Shown here piece after piece: positions 44,592 through 44,678 of a DNA stretch of 44,678 nucleotides. A program made the position numbers and the translations under genes. The notes beneath the pieces are model-generated. The model searched no databases, was not told the origin of the DNA, and saw only the letters and a list, made by a program, of their open reading frames with translations. Origin of the DNA: Fermentimonas sp. (lineage in GTDB: Bacteria; Bacteroidota; Bacteroidia; Bacteroidales; Dysgonomonadaceae); NCBI GenBank assembly GCA_028709385.1, contig JAQVXD010000021.1:1-44678 (forward strand), given 5' to 3'. How positions within the stretch are numbered: the stretch's first letter is position 1; each line of letters begins with the position of its first letter.

Positions 44592-44678
44592 ATGAAAAAA
44601 GAAGATGATTTGTTTTATGTAAAACGCACTCAAAGAGACTACAGTTTATCGTTTAAGCTACAAGTAGTATCCGAAGTG
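44592..44678 (+). CDS. IS3-family transposase OrfA-like, N-terminal fragment cut by the window
   Basis: Only the first 29 codons are in the window (MKKEDDLFYVKRTQRDYSLS and nine more), still open at the edge. The segment RTQRDYSLSFKLQVVSEV resembles the start of the helix-turn-helix of IS3-type OrfA proteins from Bacteroidota, where a YS-x-x-FK-x-x-VV pattern is usual. The assignment rests on this short match and on the TG-starting sequence upstream. Whether the element is complete cannot be seen. Confidence 0.6.
   Translation, partial: MKKEDDLFYVKRTQRDYSLSFKLQVVSEV

Overview
The window looks like a chromosomal stretch of a member of the Bacteroidota, most likely of the order Bacteroidales. 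The evidence is the F-type ATPase gene order (beta, epsilon, an unnamed membrane protein, then a, c, b, delta, alpha, gamma), a beta subunit carrying the extra ~20-25 residue segment after the REGND motif, recurrent promoter -7 elements of the form TAnnTTTG (some with a TTG-type -33 element 19-21 bases upstream), a Bacteroidota-type porin, and the DUF853 and PH-domain proteins. The DNA is AT-rich with weak Shine-Dalgarno signals. The genus cannot be fixed from sequence reading alone.

Layout. 1-7467: a hairpin ending an upstream unit, a tRNA-Thr(CGT), then a complete nine-gene ATP synthase operon on the + strand. 7581-10382 (-): a putative operon for a HAD phosphatase, a sodium:solute symporter and the ribosome-assembly GTPase EngB. 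10517-11470 (+): a diacylglycerol/sphingosine-type lipid kinase. 11473-16490 (-): four tightly packed genes, lemA, a DUF2207 membrane protein, a GNAT acetyltransferase and a full-length OvoA (ovothiol biosynthesis). 16733-18406 (+): an iron-dependent alcohol dehydrogenase and FolK. 18413-20614 (-): a long RelA/SpoT homologue with a degenerate hydrolase domain. 20615-20959: a 345-base intergenic region with a repeat/palindrome cluster. 20960-27511 (+): secreted beta-mannosidase, MFS exporter, ProS, MenA. 27517-29486 (-): GH29 alpha-L-fucosidase and a secreted protein of unknown function. 29679-32893 (+): a HerA-like ATPase, a YiiX-like lipoprotein and a DUF368 polyprenyl-phosphate transporter. 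32900-37043: a PH-domain membrane protein, a small basic periplasmic protein, a membrane-anchored solute-binding protein and a porin. 37197-44496 (+): a complete histidine operon, hisGDCBHAF(IE), preceded by a leader peptide with four consecutive His codons and a terminator hairpin, a textbook attenuator. 44553-44678: the start of an IS3-like insertion sequence that runs off the window.

How the parts work together. The ATP synthase has all F1 and Fo subunits. Its c subunit lacks the residues diagnostic of sodium binding, so proton coupling is inferred. Its epsilon subunit lacks the inhibitory C-terminal helices. The his operon encodes every step from PRPP and ATP to histidine, using fused HisB and HisIE enzymes and the long, self-regulated form of HisG. 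Its leader region contains all the elements needed for ribosome-stalling control, including a segment at the end of the leader ORF that can pair with the left arm of the terminator.

The most distinctive items are the his attenuator, the ovoA gene one base downstream of a GNAT gene in an envelope-gene operon, the RelA/SpoT protein with a ruined HD motif, and the palindromic repeat upstream of the mannosidase. I saw no CRISPR array, rRNA, prophage or obviously new defence system, and no gene that looks broken apart from the one cut by the window edge.
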